Of a stretch of 64,000 nt of DNA, positions 49,198 to 60,318 are shown piece by piece. Location of the stretch: positions 1,302,001-1,366,000 of the forward strand of contig NZ_CP157428.1 of assembly GCF_041021895.1 (NCBI RefSeq), read 5' to 3'. Position 1 is the stretch's first letter; every line of letters starts with the position of its first letter. The notes beneath the pieces are model-generated. The model ran no database searches, was not told the DNA's origin, and was given only the letters and a program-made list of their open reading frames with translations. The stretch comes from Acinetobacter sp. XH1741 (GTDB lineage Bacteria > Pseudomonadota > Gammaproteobacteria > Pseudomonadales > Moraxellaceae). The position numbers and the translations under genes were made by a program.

Positions 49198-49208
49198 TTG
49201 TCAGACAA
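49198..49208. promoter_or_regulatory. Candidate GntR (FadR-type) operator
   Basis: TTGTCAGACAA, inside the longer perfect palindrome ATTGTC-A-GACAAT, fits the T-N-G-T-N-N-N-A-C-N-A pattern of FadR-subfamily GntR proteins. It lies 90 bases upstream of the gntR gene, so autoregulation, possibly extending to smc and zipA, is likely. Confidence 0.6.
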
Positions 49209-49298
49209 TGACATAGTTTTTAATGGATGGGATCAGTTAAAAACAAGGATGCGAAAGAAAAGCATGGATTAATGCATATAAAAAGTAGCGGGTGATTT

Positions 49299-49994
49299 AT
49301 GAATCTCGAAGAGACAGAAAGTCTTTCTGAGCAAATTGTCAAATATATTAGCGAACAGATTATTAGCGGCGAATTGGTCGAAGGCGAACGTATACAAGAA
49401 CTTCGTATTGCTAAAGAGCTTGACGTGAGTAGGGGGTCAGTTCGTGAGGCGCTATTATTACTTGAACGTACGCATTTAATTGAAATTTTTCCGCGTCGTG
49501 GTGCAATTGTCTCAGAAATGTCAGCGCAACAGGTTAAAGCACTGTTTGACACAAACGTAATGCTATTAGGGCATATTGTACAACGCATCAGTGAAACATG
49601 GCGTGCGCATGAAGCAGACCAATTACAGCTATTATTAGAGCAACTACTTGAGCATGTAAAAGCAGGCGATATCGAAAAATTTTACGATGGTATCTTTCAA
49701 TATCTGGCTGAACAGCAAGATATGGTAGGTAATCCTTACTTAATGAAGTTTTATAAAGAACTACTACCATCACTACGTCGTAGTTATTTTTTGACCCTAA
49801 ATACTTCTAAACGAGAGCTGCAAGAAGCATTTGCATTATTTAAACTCGTGACTGATGCAATTTTAATCCGAAAATCACAACAAGCCGCTTTATTTATGGA
49901 AGATTTTTGTCGACACTTACGTAACCTTGTGTTGGAATCGCTGACACGAATGAAACAGATTGAATTGGCTTGGGCAAGACGCTCACGCCGCTAG
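49299..49994 (+). CDS. GntR-family regulator (FadR/FCD subfamily)
   Basis: A GntR winged helix lies at residues 8-72 (IQELRIAKELDVSRGSVREALLLLE contains the recognition helix), followed by an all-helical FCD-type ligand-binding domain; total 231 aa. GCGGGTGA at 49288-49295 is the ribosome binding site. smc begins ten bases after its stop, so the regulator, smc and zipA probably form one transcript. The ligand is unknown, as the metal-binding histidines of FCD domains are not obvious (H56- and H63-type residues are scattered). Confidence 0.88.
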   Translation: MNLEETESLSEQIVKYISEQIISGELVEGERIQELRIAKELDVSRGSVREALLLLERTHLIEIFPRRGAIVSEMSAQQVKALFDTNVMLLGHIVQRISETWRAHEADQLQLLLEQLLEHVKAGDIEKFYDGIFQYLAEQQDMVGNPYLMKFYKELLPSLRRSYFLTLNTSKRELQEAFALFKLVTDAILIRKSQQAALFMEDFCRHLRNLVLESLTRMKQIELAWARRSRR

Positions 49995-50004
49995 TTAGGG
50001 CATT

Positions 50005-53000
50005 ATGCGTTTAAGCAGTTTAAAACTTTCCGGCTTTAAATCTTTTGCAGATAGTACAACTTTAAATTTCAAGGCTAACCGCACAGCAGTGGTTGGTCCA
50101 AATGGTTGTGGCAAATCCAATGTTATTGATGCAATCCGCTGGGTGATGGGGGAATCAAATGCCCGTCAGCTTCGTGGTGGTAGCATGCAAGATGTTATTT
50201 TTACCGGAACATCCAAGCGTAAACCAGTTGGTGTAGCCAGCGTAGAACTACGTTTTGACAATACCTATGGCAAATTGGGCGGAGCTTATAATGCTTATAA
50301 TGAGCTCGCTGTTCGCCGTCAGGTCACTCGTGAAGGTAAGTCGGAATATTTTTTAAATGGTACGCGATGCCGCCGTCGTGATATTACTGACATTTTCTTG
50401 GGAACTGGTTTAGGGCCGCGCTCTTACGCAGTGATTGAGCAAGGCATGATTAACCGTTTGGTTGATGCCAAGCCTGAAGAAATGCGTATTTTTATTGAAG
50501 AAGCAGCAGGTGTCTCTCGTTATCAGGCGCGTCGCCGTGAAACTCTGCAGCATCTTGAACATACCGAGCAGAACCTTTCACGTTTAGAAGATATTGCGCT
50601 TGAATTAAAATCTCAGCTTAAAACGCTAAAACGTCAGTCAGAAGCAGCGGTTCAATATAAAACCTTAGAAGGCCAGATTCGTACTCTAAAAATTGAAATT
50701 TTGTCTTTTCAGGCAGATAAAAGTGTACGCCTACAAGAAGAATATACCGTTCAAATGAATGAACTGGGCGAAACTTTTAAGTTGGTGCGTTCTGAGTTAA
50801 GTACAATTGAACATGATTTAGAATCTACCAGTGCATTGTTTCAGCGACTCATTCAGCAATCTTCACCATTACAACAAGAGTGGCAACAAGCTGAAAAGAA
50901 ACTGTCTGAACTTAAAATGACTCTAGAACAAAAACAGAGTTTATTTCAGCAAAATAGTACAACACTGGTTCAATTAGAACAGCAAAAAGCTCAGACGAAA
51001 GAGCGTTTACAACTTTCCGAACTACAGCTTGAAACACTGAATAATCAGCTAGAAGAACAAACTGAAGCTTTAACAACGGTTGAACATACCGCAGCCGAAG
51101 CAGAACAAAACTTTGCTGGTTTACAAGCACAGCAGCGTCAAGCACAGCAACAGTTTGAACAAGTAAAAGCTCAGGTTGAAAAACAACAGCAGCAAAAAAT
51201 GCAAATGTCTGCGCAAATTGAACAGCTAGGCAAAAATGTTCAGCGCATTGAGCAGCAAAAAGAAACGCTGCAACATCAGGCAAGCCAGATTCAATCGCAT
51301 GTTCACGAAGATGAACAAGGCGAGTTTGAACAACTACAGCAGCAGTTACGTAATCAAATCTCGGTGCTAGAAGCTGAAATTGAAAAGTGTGTGCAACAGA
51401 TTGAACAGTCTCAGCAAGCGCATCAGGCAAGTAAAAATAATCAGCAAGCTCTAAAAACAGAAATACAGGTTTTATTATCCGAGCAGAAAAATTTAAGTCA
51501 GCTCGTTGCAAAGCAAAGTCCAAAGCAAAACCAAGATGCGTTACGTTTAATGCAAGCACTAGAGTTAACAGAGCAAGGCAAGCCCCATGCGCAGATTGTT
51601 GAAAAGTTTTTAGCAAAATGGTTGCAGGCACATATTGTTGAAACTGAAAAAGCCTTTCAGGAAGGAATTGCTCGCCAGTTAAAACCTTCAGCACAAACAA
51701 GCAAGTTTAAAGAAAACTTGGCGTGTTTGAACGAATGGATTGCATCACCACAACTCTCAATATTTTCCAATGTGGCGATTGCACAAGATTTATCTCATGC
51801 TTTAAATGAGCAAAAGCACCTACAACATGGTCAATCTATTTTGACCTTAGATGGTTATCATGTGGGTGAAGATTGGGTGATTGCTCTTATGTACGATGAC
51901 GAAAGTCAAAGTGCGCAAGGTATGTTGAGCCATCGTATTCGTCTAGATGAAATTGAACAGGCGCTTGAAAAGCAGCAACCTGAACTACATGCATTAGATC
52001 AAATTGTAGTTCAGCAAAAAGATGAGTTGGGACAGTTACAAGCTGACTTACAGCAGAAACAACAAGTTATTAAACAAAAACAAAAAGACTTGCAACAGCT
52101 TGATGTCCAAATTGCAAAGCAACAAACCGCAGCTCAAGCATTTTTACTGCAAAAACAGCAATTGAAAGATCAGCTAGCGCAGCTAGACACGCAGCTGGAA
52201 GAAGATGCGATGCAAAAAGATGATCTGGAAATTGATTTGCATGCATTGGCAATCAAACTTGAAACTATTTTACCTGATTATAAAACTCTGCAATTTCGGG
52301 TAGAAGAGTTAACAGAGCAGCTTGAAGAACAGCAACAAGCTCTACAGCATCAGCAGCAAGAACGCGAGATTTTACGTCGGAACAGTACTCAAACGACACA
52401 ACAGATCGAGTTGCTTGAGAAAGATATTTCGTTCTTACAGAGCCAATATCAACAAATTAATGCACAAATGGAGCAAGCGAAAAAGTTTGTTGACCCTATT
52501 CAGTTAGAGTTACCAAACCTAGAGTCGGAGTTTCAACAACAATTTGCTCAAACTGAAAAGTTGCAAAAGAACTGGAATGAATGGCAGCTTGAACTCAATA
52601 GTGTGCAGGAAAAACAACAAACTCTGACGGACCAGCGTCATCAATATCAGCAAAAAGATGAGCAACTCAGAGAACAACTTGAAGCGAAACGGTTAGCATG
52701 GCAAGCAGCTAAATCTGACCGTGAGCATTATCAAGAACAGCTTAAAGAGCTAAATGCTGAAATTCAAACGGGCTTAAAAATAGATTTAACCGAGCACCAG
52801 CAAAAACTGGAAAAGATACAAAAGCAGTTTGAAAAAATCGGTGCAGTTAACTTGGCGGCCTCACAAGAGTTTGAAGAGGTTTCACAGCGTTTTGATGAGT
52901 TGAGCCACCAAATTCAAGATTTGGAAAATACCGTCACTCAACTCAAAGACGCGATGAAAAGCATTGACCAAGAAACCCGTAAGCTGTTTATGACGACTTT

Positions 53001-53454
53001 TGATCAGATTAATCAAGAGTTGCAAAACCTGTTTCCAAAAGTTTTTAATGGTGGTGAAGCGAGTTTAAGTCTTGAGGATGACTGGCAGTCTGGGGTTAAG
53101 CTTATGGCAAGACCACCTGGGAAGAAAAATAGTTCTCTCGCTTTACTTTCAGGTGGAGAAAAAGCGTTAACGGCGTTAGCATTAGTATTTGCTATTTTTA
53201 GGTTAAATCCGGCCCCGTTTTGTGTACTCGATGAAGTGGATGCACCACTCGACGATGCGAATGTACAGAGATATTGTAATTTGGTAAAAGAGCTTTCTGA
53301 ACATGTACAATTCATTTACATTACACATAATAAGCTGGCGATGACCATGGCAACTGATTTGTTGGGTGTAACCATGCCTGAACCGGGTACATCAAAATTA
53401 GTCACTGTCAATTTAGAACAGGCAAAAGAATACGGGTTAGTTTCGGAGTCATAG
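50005..53454 (+). CDS. smc: Chromosome segregation protein Smc
   Basis: Smc (1149 aa) is the ATPase that organises and condenses the chromosome. The head is formed by the N-terminal Walker A GPNGCGKSN (31-39) and the C-terminal signature LSGGEKAL (about 1048-1055) and Walker B VLDEVDAPLDD (from 1074). Two very long glutamine-rich coiled coils (about 170-490 and 660-990) flank the hinge domain around 510-650. Most enteric gammaproteobacteria have MukB instead; Smc fits Acinetobacter and Pseudomonas. ScpA and ScpB are not in this window. Confidence 0.96.
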   Translation: MRLSSLKLSGFKSFADSTTLNFKANRTAVVGPNGCGKSNVIDAIRWVMGESNARQLRGGSMQDVIFTGTSKRKPVGVASVELRFDNTYGKLGGAYNAYNELAVRRQVTREGKSEYFLNGTRCRRRDITDIFLGTGLGPRSYAVIEQGMINRLVDAKPEEMRIFIEEAAGVSRYQARRRETLQHLEHTEQNLSRLEDIALELKSQLKTLKRQSEAAVQYKTLEGQIRTLKIEILSFQADKSVRLQEEYTVQMNELGETFKLVRSELSTIEHDLESTSALFQRLIQQSSPLQQEWQQAEKKLSELKMTLEQKQSLFQQNSTTLVQLEQQKAQTKERLQLSELQLETLNNQLEEQTEALTTVEHTAAEAEQNFAGLQAQQRQAQQQFEQVKAQVEKQQQQKMQMSAQIEQLGKNVQRIEQQKETLQHQASQIQSHVHEDEQGEFEQLQQQLRNQISVLEAEIEKCVQQIEQSQQAHQASKNNQQALKTEIQVLLSEQKNLSQLVAKQSPKQNQDALRLMQALELTEQGKPHAQIVEKFLAKWLQAHIVETEKAFQEGIARQLKPSAQTSKFKENLACLNEWIASPQLSIFSNVAIAQDLSHALNEQKHLQHGQSILTLDGYHVGEDWVIALMYDDESQSAQGMLSHRIRLDEIEQALEKQQPELHALDQIVVQQKDELGQLQADLQQKQQVIKQKQKDLQQLDVQIAKQQTAAQAFLLQKQQLKDQLAQLDTQLEEDAMQKDDLEIDLHALAIKLETILPDYKTLQFRVEELTEQLEEQQQALQHQQQEREILRRNSTQTTQQIELLEKDISFLQSQYQQINAQMEQAKKFVDPIQLELPNLESEFQQQFAQTEKLQKNWNEWQLELNSVQEKQQTLTDQRHQYQQKDEQLREQLEAKRLAWQAAKSDREHYQEQLKELNAEIQTGLKIDLTEHQQKLEKIQKQFEKIGAVNLAASQEFEEVSQRFDELSHQIQDLENTVTQLKDAMKSIDQETRKLFMTTFDQINQELQNLFPKVFNGGEASLSLEDDWQSGVKLMARPPGKKNSSLALLSGGEKALTALALVFAIFRLNPAPFCVLDEVDAPLDDANVQRYCNLVKELSEHVQFIYITHNKLAMTMATDLLGVTMPEPGTSKLVTVNLEQAKEYGLVSES

Positions 53455-53455
53455 A

Positions 53456-54493
53456 ATGGAAATCAATACGATTATTGGCATCGTTGTTGCCATTATTATC
53501 ATGCTAGTTGGCTTAAGAATGATTTTAAAAAAGCCAAACCATGCTGAACCCTCGCTAGACAGTGATTTACATATTAATCCTGAAAGTAATCAACCGGTTA
53601 TCCCTCGTCATGTGCGAGATCAACTTGATCAGTCAGAAGCAGCAGTAGCATCAGCAACTGTGAATGAACGAGTAGAACCAACTTTAAGCGAGCCAGTACA
53701 GCCAAAAGAAAAGGAAACAAAAGAAGTAGAACAGGCTTCACAAGCTCAATCAGACCAGACACAAGTACCCGTTGAAAATACTCCAGCAAAAGTAGAAGCA
53801 GTTGAAACTGAAGAAAAGACTGTTAGCCCGAGGGTAAATGAAAGTAGTTCAGTTGAGGTAGTGGACCCAGTTTCTACCGAGCCGGAAGTTGTAAGTTCAT
53901 CAGAAGAAAAAGCTGTAGAAGAACTTGCAAAAACTGAACCGGAATTAAGCTTAAATCCAAATATTGAAACGGCTGAAATTGCTGAGTTTGAAGGTGAAAG
54001 CAATATTCTGGATGTACATTTGCATGAACAACAGCGTTATGACGACGAAAGTGCATTAGCGGTCGCTGAGCAAATTATTGCACTCAATGTTTATCCAAAT
54101 CCGCGCCGTGCGTTATCTGGTGATAAAGCGCTAAAAGTACTTTTAAAATATGGCCTACGTTACGGTGAAATGTCTTGTTTCCATCGTTATGAAAATACCG
54201 ATGAACCAAGTGCACTTATGTTCTCTGTACTTCGTATGACAGACAATGGTCCAGCTGGTTTTGACCTAGAAACTTTATCTGCTGAACAAGTTCAAGGCCT
54301 AGCATTTTTCCTTGCACTTCCAAACAGTAAAGCAGTGACAGGGTTTGATATGATGACCAGTATTGCAGGCCTGATTGCACGTGAAATTGATGGCAAAGTG
54401 TATGATGAAAATAATCTTGAATTTACACCACAGTTAAAAGAACATTGGCGTCATCATGTGATTGATTATCGTCCGGCACAGGCAACAGCCTAG
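53456..54493 (+). CDS. zipA: Cell division protein ZipA
   Basis: ZipA (345 aa) tethers FtsZ to the inner membrane. It has the characteristic layout: a short N-terminal membrane anchor (IIGIVVAIIIMLVGLRMIL, about residues 5-23), a long E/P/V/S-rich disordered linker (about 35-190) and the C-terminal FtsZ-binding domain (about 200-340) with LDVHLHEQQRY and GAEM-like AGFDLETL segments. One base after smc, followed by ligA, the same order as in Pseudomonas. Confidence 0.93.
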   Translation: MEINTIIGIVVAIIIMLVGLRMILKKPNHAEPSLDSDLHINPESNQPVIPRHVRDQLDQSEAAVASATVNERVEPTLSEPVQPKEKETKEVEQASQAQSDQTQVPVENTPAKVEAVETEEKTVSPRVNESSSVEVVDPVSTEPEVVSSSEEKAVEELAKTEPELSLNPNIETAEIAEFEGESNILDVHLHEQQRYDDESALAVAEQIIALNVYPNPRRALSGDKALKVLLKYGLRYGEMSCFHRYENTDEPSALMFSVLRMTDNGPAGFDLETLSAEQVQGLAFFLALPNSKAVTGFDMMTSIAGLIAREIDGKVYDENNLEFTPQLKEHWRHHVIDYRPAQATA

Positions 54494-54536
54494 TTTAAAT
54501 TTTTTGTATACGTTGCGATAATTGCAACCTATCTAG

Positions 54537-56624
<2,088 letters not shown>

Positions 56625-56877
56625 AAGACTAGCGAAATAAGAACCATTGATTTTAGTTACAAATTTATAAATTGATGGTTTAAGTCGTATTTGAACGCTT
56701 GTCTGAGCTTGTAAATCGGACAAGCGTTTCTTTTTGCAGAGGAAATTTAAATAACTTAAACTGCAAATGCGTATGTTTCTCATTTTAATTTGATAAAAAT
56801 CATAAACTTAACTATTTTTTATTTTGCAATCATTTTTAAGTTTGCCCATAATAGACTCATACGATAGGAGATTTATT

Positions 56878-57342
56878 ATGCGTGGCAATCCAGAAGTCAT
56901 AGATTATTTAAATATGCTCATTGGCGGAGAGTTGGCTGCCCGTGATCAATATTTAATCCATTCTCGTATGTATGAAGATTGGGGTCTAAATAAGATTTAT
57001 GAGCGTATCGATCATGAGATGCAAGAAGAAGCTTCTCATGCTGATGCAATCATTCGTCGTGTATTATTTTTAGGTGCTAAACCAAATATGCACCGTGAAG
57101 ATATCAATGTCGGTACAGACGTTGTATCTTGTTTAAAAGCTGATTTAGCACTTGAATACCATGTGCGTGAAAAATTAGCGACAGGTATTAAACTTTGTGA
57201 AGAAAAAGGCGACTACATTAGTCGTGACATGTTACGTCAACAATTATCAGATACCGAAGAAGACCACACGTATTGGCTTGAAAAACAATTGCGTTTAATT
57301 GAACTGATTGGCCTGCAAAATTATATTCAGTCTCAAATTTAA
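56878..57342 (+). CDS. bfr: Bacterioferritin-family ferritin without the heme methionine (FtnA/BfrA type)
   Basis: This 154-residue protein stores iron in a 24-subunit shell. The di-iron ferroxidase ligands are present: E18 (GELAARDQY), E51 and H54 (EEASHAD), E94 (LALEYH), E127 and H130 (TEEDH). The residue at position 52, the heme-ligating methionine of classical bacterioferritins, is alanine. It closely resembles P. aeruginosa FtnA/BfrA, which also lacks that methionine. I chose ATG 56878 because AGGAG stands at 56865-56869 and the family starts there. A terminator follows. Confidence 0.92.
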   Translation: MRGNPEVIDYLNMLIGGELAARDQYLIHSRMYEDWGLNKIYERIDHEMQEEASHADAIIRRVLFLGAKPNMHREDINVGTDVVSCLKADLALEYHVREKLATGIKLCEEKGDYISRDMLRQQLSDTEEDHTYWLEKQLRLIELIGLQNYIQSQI

Positions 57343-57349
57343 TGATTTG

Positions 57350-57376
57350 AAAAACCCAGCTTAAGCTGGGTTTTTT
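57350..57376 (+). terminator. Terminator of the ferritin gene
   Basis: AAAACCCAGC pairs perfectly with GCTGGGTTTT across TTAA and runs into a T tract. Confidence 0.95.
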
Positions 57377-57440
57377 ATTCGCTTTTTTTCTTGAAATCTA
57401 CTTATAAATTAAAAGTTAATTTTGTCAAATTGAACATATT

Positions 57441-57465
57441 CAAAGCCTTACTCTATAAGGCTTTG
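57441..57465. other. Hairpin in the gap before the MFS gene
   Basis: CAAAGCCTT pairs perfectly with AAGGCTTTG (9 bp, 7-base loop) but has no T tract. It lies alone in the 290-base gap between the ferritin and MFS genes. Confidence 0.5.
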
Positions 57466-57525
57466 GTGGTTACAAAAAAGTCAGAAAAATTGTATCAGAC
57501 CCCATGTTTTTTTTGTGGAATTGGA

Positions 57526-57580
57526 TATAATTTCGCCAACAAAAACCCTTGCCTGGAACTTAATAAGGCAGGGGTTTTTC
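57526..57580 (+). promoter_or_regulatory. TATAAT box followed at once by a terminator-like hairpin
   Basis: TATAAT stands at 57526-57531. From 57541 AAAACCCTTGCCT can pair with AGGCAGGGGTTTT (one G-T pair, about 11-base loop), followed by TC. A transcript from this box would meet the hairpin within its first 45 bases, ahead of the MFS gene. This suggests attenuation, or a terminator of something shorter. No convincing -35 box is seen. Confidence 0.45.
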
Positions 57581-57635
57581 TATGGGGAATCGGTTGGTAT
57601 GGATCGCCAATGGTTTTATGGTGAGCTTCGCGTAT

Positions 57636-58820
57636 ATGTTATTTTCCAAATCTGCTGTTTTAGATACAGCTACTCTCTTAAGCACACAACGTCTTGCAAC
57701 TCGTCTCAGCTTTTTTAGCTTGGGCTTTGCGATATCTGCTTGGGCGCCACTTATTCCTTATGCACAGCAACGTTTAAACCTGAATCATGCAAATTTTGGC
57801 TTATTGCTGCTTTGTATGGGAATCGGCTCAATGATTGCTATGCCTGCGACTGGGGCTTTAGTTAAGCGCTGGGGATGTCGCCCATTAATTGCTTTAGCAA
57901 CCATGCTATTAATCGTTTTATTACCAAGCTTAACGCTCTGGCATAGCATTGTCTCAATGGCAGTGGCGCTATTCATTTTTGGCTCAGCAGCAGGTAGCTT
58001 GGGTGTTACTATGAATTTGCAGGCAGTTGTGGTTGAAAAACACAGCTTGCGCTCGCTCATGTCTAGTTTTCATGGAATGTGTAGTCTTGGCGGTTTAACA
58101 GGTGCCATGTTAGTCACTGCATTACTGGCAATTGGCCTTTCTCCGCTCATGAGTACTTTGTCTGTTGTAATGATTTTATTGGTGGTTAGCTTTGTGGCTA
58201 TCCCATCTGCTTTGACAAGTTTTGAGCAAGATGAATCAGAAATAACCGATACCCCTAAAAAACGTTCTCGACCAAATGGCATTATCATTCTTATTGGTAT
58301 GATGTGTTTTATTGCCTTTTTATCTGAAGGTGCGGCAATGGATTGGGGTGGAATTTATTTAACGAGTAAATATCATCTTAATCCTGCTTTTGCAGGTTTG
58401 GCTTATACCTTTTTTGCTTTGAGTATGACTACTGGCCGTTTTACAGGACATATCTTGCTTAAACAATGGGGTGAGAAAAGTATCGTAACTTATAGTGCAA
58501 TGATTGCAGCACTTGGCATGCTCACTATTGTGATGGCACCAATCTGGCAAGTCGTAGTATTGGGTTATGCACTTTTAGGTTTAGGTTGTTCCAATATTGT
58601 TCCGGTGATGTTTTCTCGTGTAGGACGACAAAACGATATGCCTAAAGCAGCAGCACTTTCTTTAGTATCAACAATTGCCTATACAGGTTCATTAAGTGGT
58701 CCTCCTTTAATTGGTCTAATTGGACAATGGACCGGCTTAACGACTGTGCTTTCAGGTGTAGCAGTTTTACTTATTCTAATTGCTGTGCTTAATCGCTTTA
58801 CTGTAGTGAAGGTAAAATAA
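57636..58820 (+). CDS. MFS transporter (YbjJ-like)
   Basis: The protein has about 12 hydrophobic helices and resembles the FHS/YbjJ-type MFS carriers (SAWAPLIPYAQQRLNLNHANFGLLLLCMGIGSM at its start, AMDWGGIYLT in the middle). The substrate is unknown. The first in-frame ATG (57582) touches the upstream hairpin; ATG 57636 (MLFSKSAVLDTA, 394 aa) has GGTGAG at 57620-57625 and gives a normal first helix, so I use it. ATG 57618 is a third possibility. Confidence 0.85.
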   Translation: MLFSKSAVLDTATLLSTQRLATRLSFFSLGFAISAWAPLIPYAQQRLNLNHANFGLLLLCMGIGSMIAMPATGALVKRWGCRPLIALATMLLIVLLPSLTLWHSIVSMAVALFIFGSAAGSLGVTMNLQAVVVEKHSLRSLMSSFHGMCSLGGLTGAMLVTALLAIGLSPLMSTLSVVMILLVVSFVAIPSALTSFEQDESEITDTPKKRSRPNGIIILIGMMCFIAFLSEGAAMDWGGIYLTSKYHLNPAFAGLAYTFFALSMTTGRFTGHILLKQWGEKSIVTYSAMIAALGMLTIVMAPIWQVVVLGYALLGLGCSNIVPVMFSRVGRQNDMPKAAALSLVSTIAYTGSLSGPPLIGLIGQWTGLTTVLSGVAVLLILIAVLNRFTVVKVK

Positions 58821-58844
58821 ATTACGGTCAGCTTGCCAACCTCA

Positions 58845-58875
58845 AGAACATCGAGAAAAGACTTCTCGATGTTCT
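58845..58875. terminator. Bidirectional terminator between MFS gene and otsA
   Basis: AGAACATCGAGAA pairs perfectly with TTCTCGATGTTCT (13 bp, 5-base loop) between two convergent genes; T-rich tracts are short on both sides. Confidence 0.8.
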
Positions 58876-58890
58876 ATTAATAAATGTTTT

Positions 58891-60318
58891 TTAGACTGGA
58901 TAAGTTGGCTGATACTTCTCTGGTAACGTCAGTTTAGACTTCGTGAAAGTCGGAGCATTTTCTAGATCCTTTAAGAAGGTGTTACGCCAATCGGTAAGAT
59001 CACTGGCTGCTAATCCTTCAATTAGCTGTTCATAACGATTGATTCGTTCAGCTTTAGACATTTCTAAAGCATTTTTTAACGTATCCATCATCGCTGCTCT
59101 ATCTCGTGGATCAACAATCAAGGCTTGAGTCATCTGTTCAGCAGCACCTGCATATTTAGATAAAATCAGTACACCTGGATTCTCTGGATCTTGAGCTGCA
59201 ATATATTCTTTCGCCACCAAGTTCATACCATCGCGTAATGAACTAATCCAACAAATGTCAGAACGACGATAAATATGCATTAAACTGTCATGTTGAACTG
59301 TGTCATAGCAACAATCAATTGGTCGCCAGTCTTCATGGGCAAACTCTTCATTAATGAGTTCTAATTTAGTCTTAAAGCGTTGATATAAACGTTGATAAGC
59401 GGGAATATCTGTACGCGAAGGTGTGGCAATTTGAAGATGACGTACAAGCCCATGATATTCAGGGTTAGTTTCCAGAAAAGTTCCAAAAGCGTTAAGACGT
59501 TCAATTAAGCCTTTTGAATAATCAATCCGATCAACCCCAATAATGGTTTTTTGGCGCGGTATATCTTCAAAATTAAATACGTATGGGGTGTGGAACGCCT
59601 GTTGTGCCTGATGTTGAATAAGCTCTGGCTGAACGCCAATAGGATAGGACTTAATCAGTACTTGACGTTTTTTATAGCTAATTCTATCGCTTAGAATTTT
59701 TTGAGCTTCGAGTAAGCCCATGCAGGTTTGCATACAGGTGTTTTGATCAGTTTGTGTCTGTAAGCCAATCACATCATATTGGCACAGGTCTTGAACGAGT
59801 GGTAAAGCCACAGGAATTTTGCGCCAGATATTTAAACTTGCAAAAGGGATATGCAAAAAGAAACCGATTTTATTTTGCATGCCTAATTCTCGGCAATGGC
59901 GAGCCACGCTAAAGAAATGATAATCATGAACCCAAATAACATCATCCGGCTGAGCAATCTGTTTTAATTTTTCAGCAAATAACTGATTCACTCGCTGATA
60001 GGTTTTATATTCTTCTTCATTGTATTCAATCAGATCATCTCGATCATGCATAGCAGGCCATAACACCTTATTGGCAAAGCCACAGTAGTACTGTGCATAT
60101 TGTTGATGCGTAAGAGGGCAGGTAATGTAGTCAATTCCATGAGAATATGCCTCATCGAATTCAGGTGCTTCAGTATTGGTAATTTGCTGCCCATTCCAAC
60201 CCAACCAAATGCCGTTACTGTCATTCAACGCATCTTGTACGGCTACTGCAAGGCCGCCAGCAGAAGCTTGACCTGATGGCATACTTATTCGATTTGATAA
60301 CACGATTAATTTAGACAT
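58891..60318 (-). CDS. otsA: Trehalose-6-phosphate synthase
   Basis: OtsA (475 aa) joins UDP-glucose and glucose-6-phosphate. Typical glycosyltransferase GT20 blocks are present: LSNRISMPSGQASAGGLAVAV at the N-terminus, WVHDYHFFSVARH (about residue 130), VDRIDYSKGLIERLNAF (about 252-268) and SLRDGMNLVAKEYIA (about 350-364). Trehalose protects against osmotic and drying stress. Its start overlaps the end of otsB by 13 bases, so translation is coupled. Confidence 0.96.
   Translation of the reverse strand: MSKLIVLSNRISMPSGQASAGGLAVAVQDALNDSNGIWLGWNGQQITNTEAPEFDEAYSHGIDYITCPLTHQQYAQYYCGFANKVLWPAMHDRDDLIEYNEEEYKTYQRVNQLFAEKLKQIAQPDDVIWVHDYHFFSVARHCRELGMQNKIGFFLHIPFASLNIWRKIPVALPLVQDLCQYDVIGLQTQTDQNTCMQTCMGLLEAQKILSDRISYKKRQVLIKSYPIGVQPELIQHQAQQAFHTPYVFNFEDIPRQKTIIGVDRIDYSKGLIERLNAFGTFLETNPEYHGLVRHLQIATPSRTDIPAYQRLYQRFKTKLELINEEFAHEDWRPIDCCYDTVQHDSLMHIYRRSDICWISSLRDGMNLVAKEYIAAQDPENPGVLILSKYAGAAEQMTQALIVDPRDRAAMMDTLKNALEMSKAERINRYEQLIEGLAASDLTDWRNTFLKDLENAPTFTKSKLTLPEKYQPTYPV

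Noticed and set aside
50912..51700. 262-codon antisense open frame within smc
   Set aside because: It lies opposite the glutamine-rich coiled coil, where CAA/CAG codons give stop-free leucine frames on the other strand. No ribosome binding site or known domain.
57391..57624. 77-codon open frame between the ferritin and MFS genes
   Set aside because: No ribosome binding site, composition typical of AT-rich intergenic DNA, and it crosses two hairpins and a promoter-like box.
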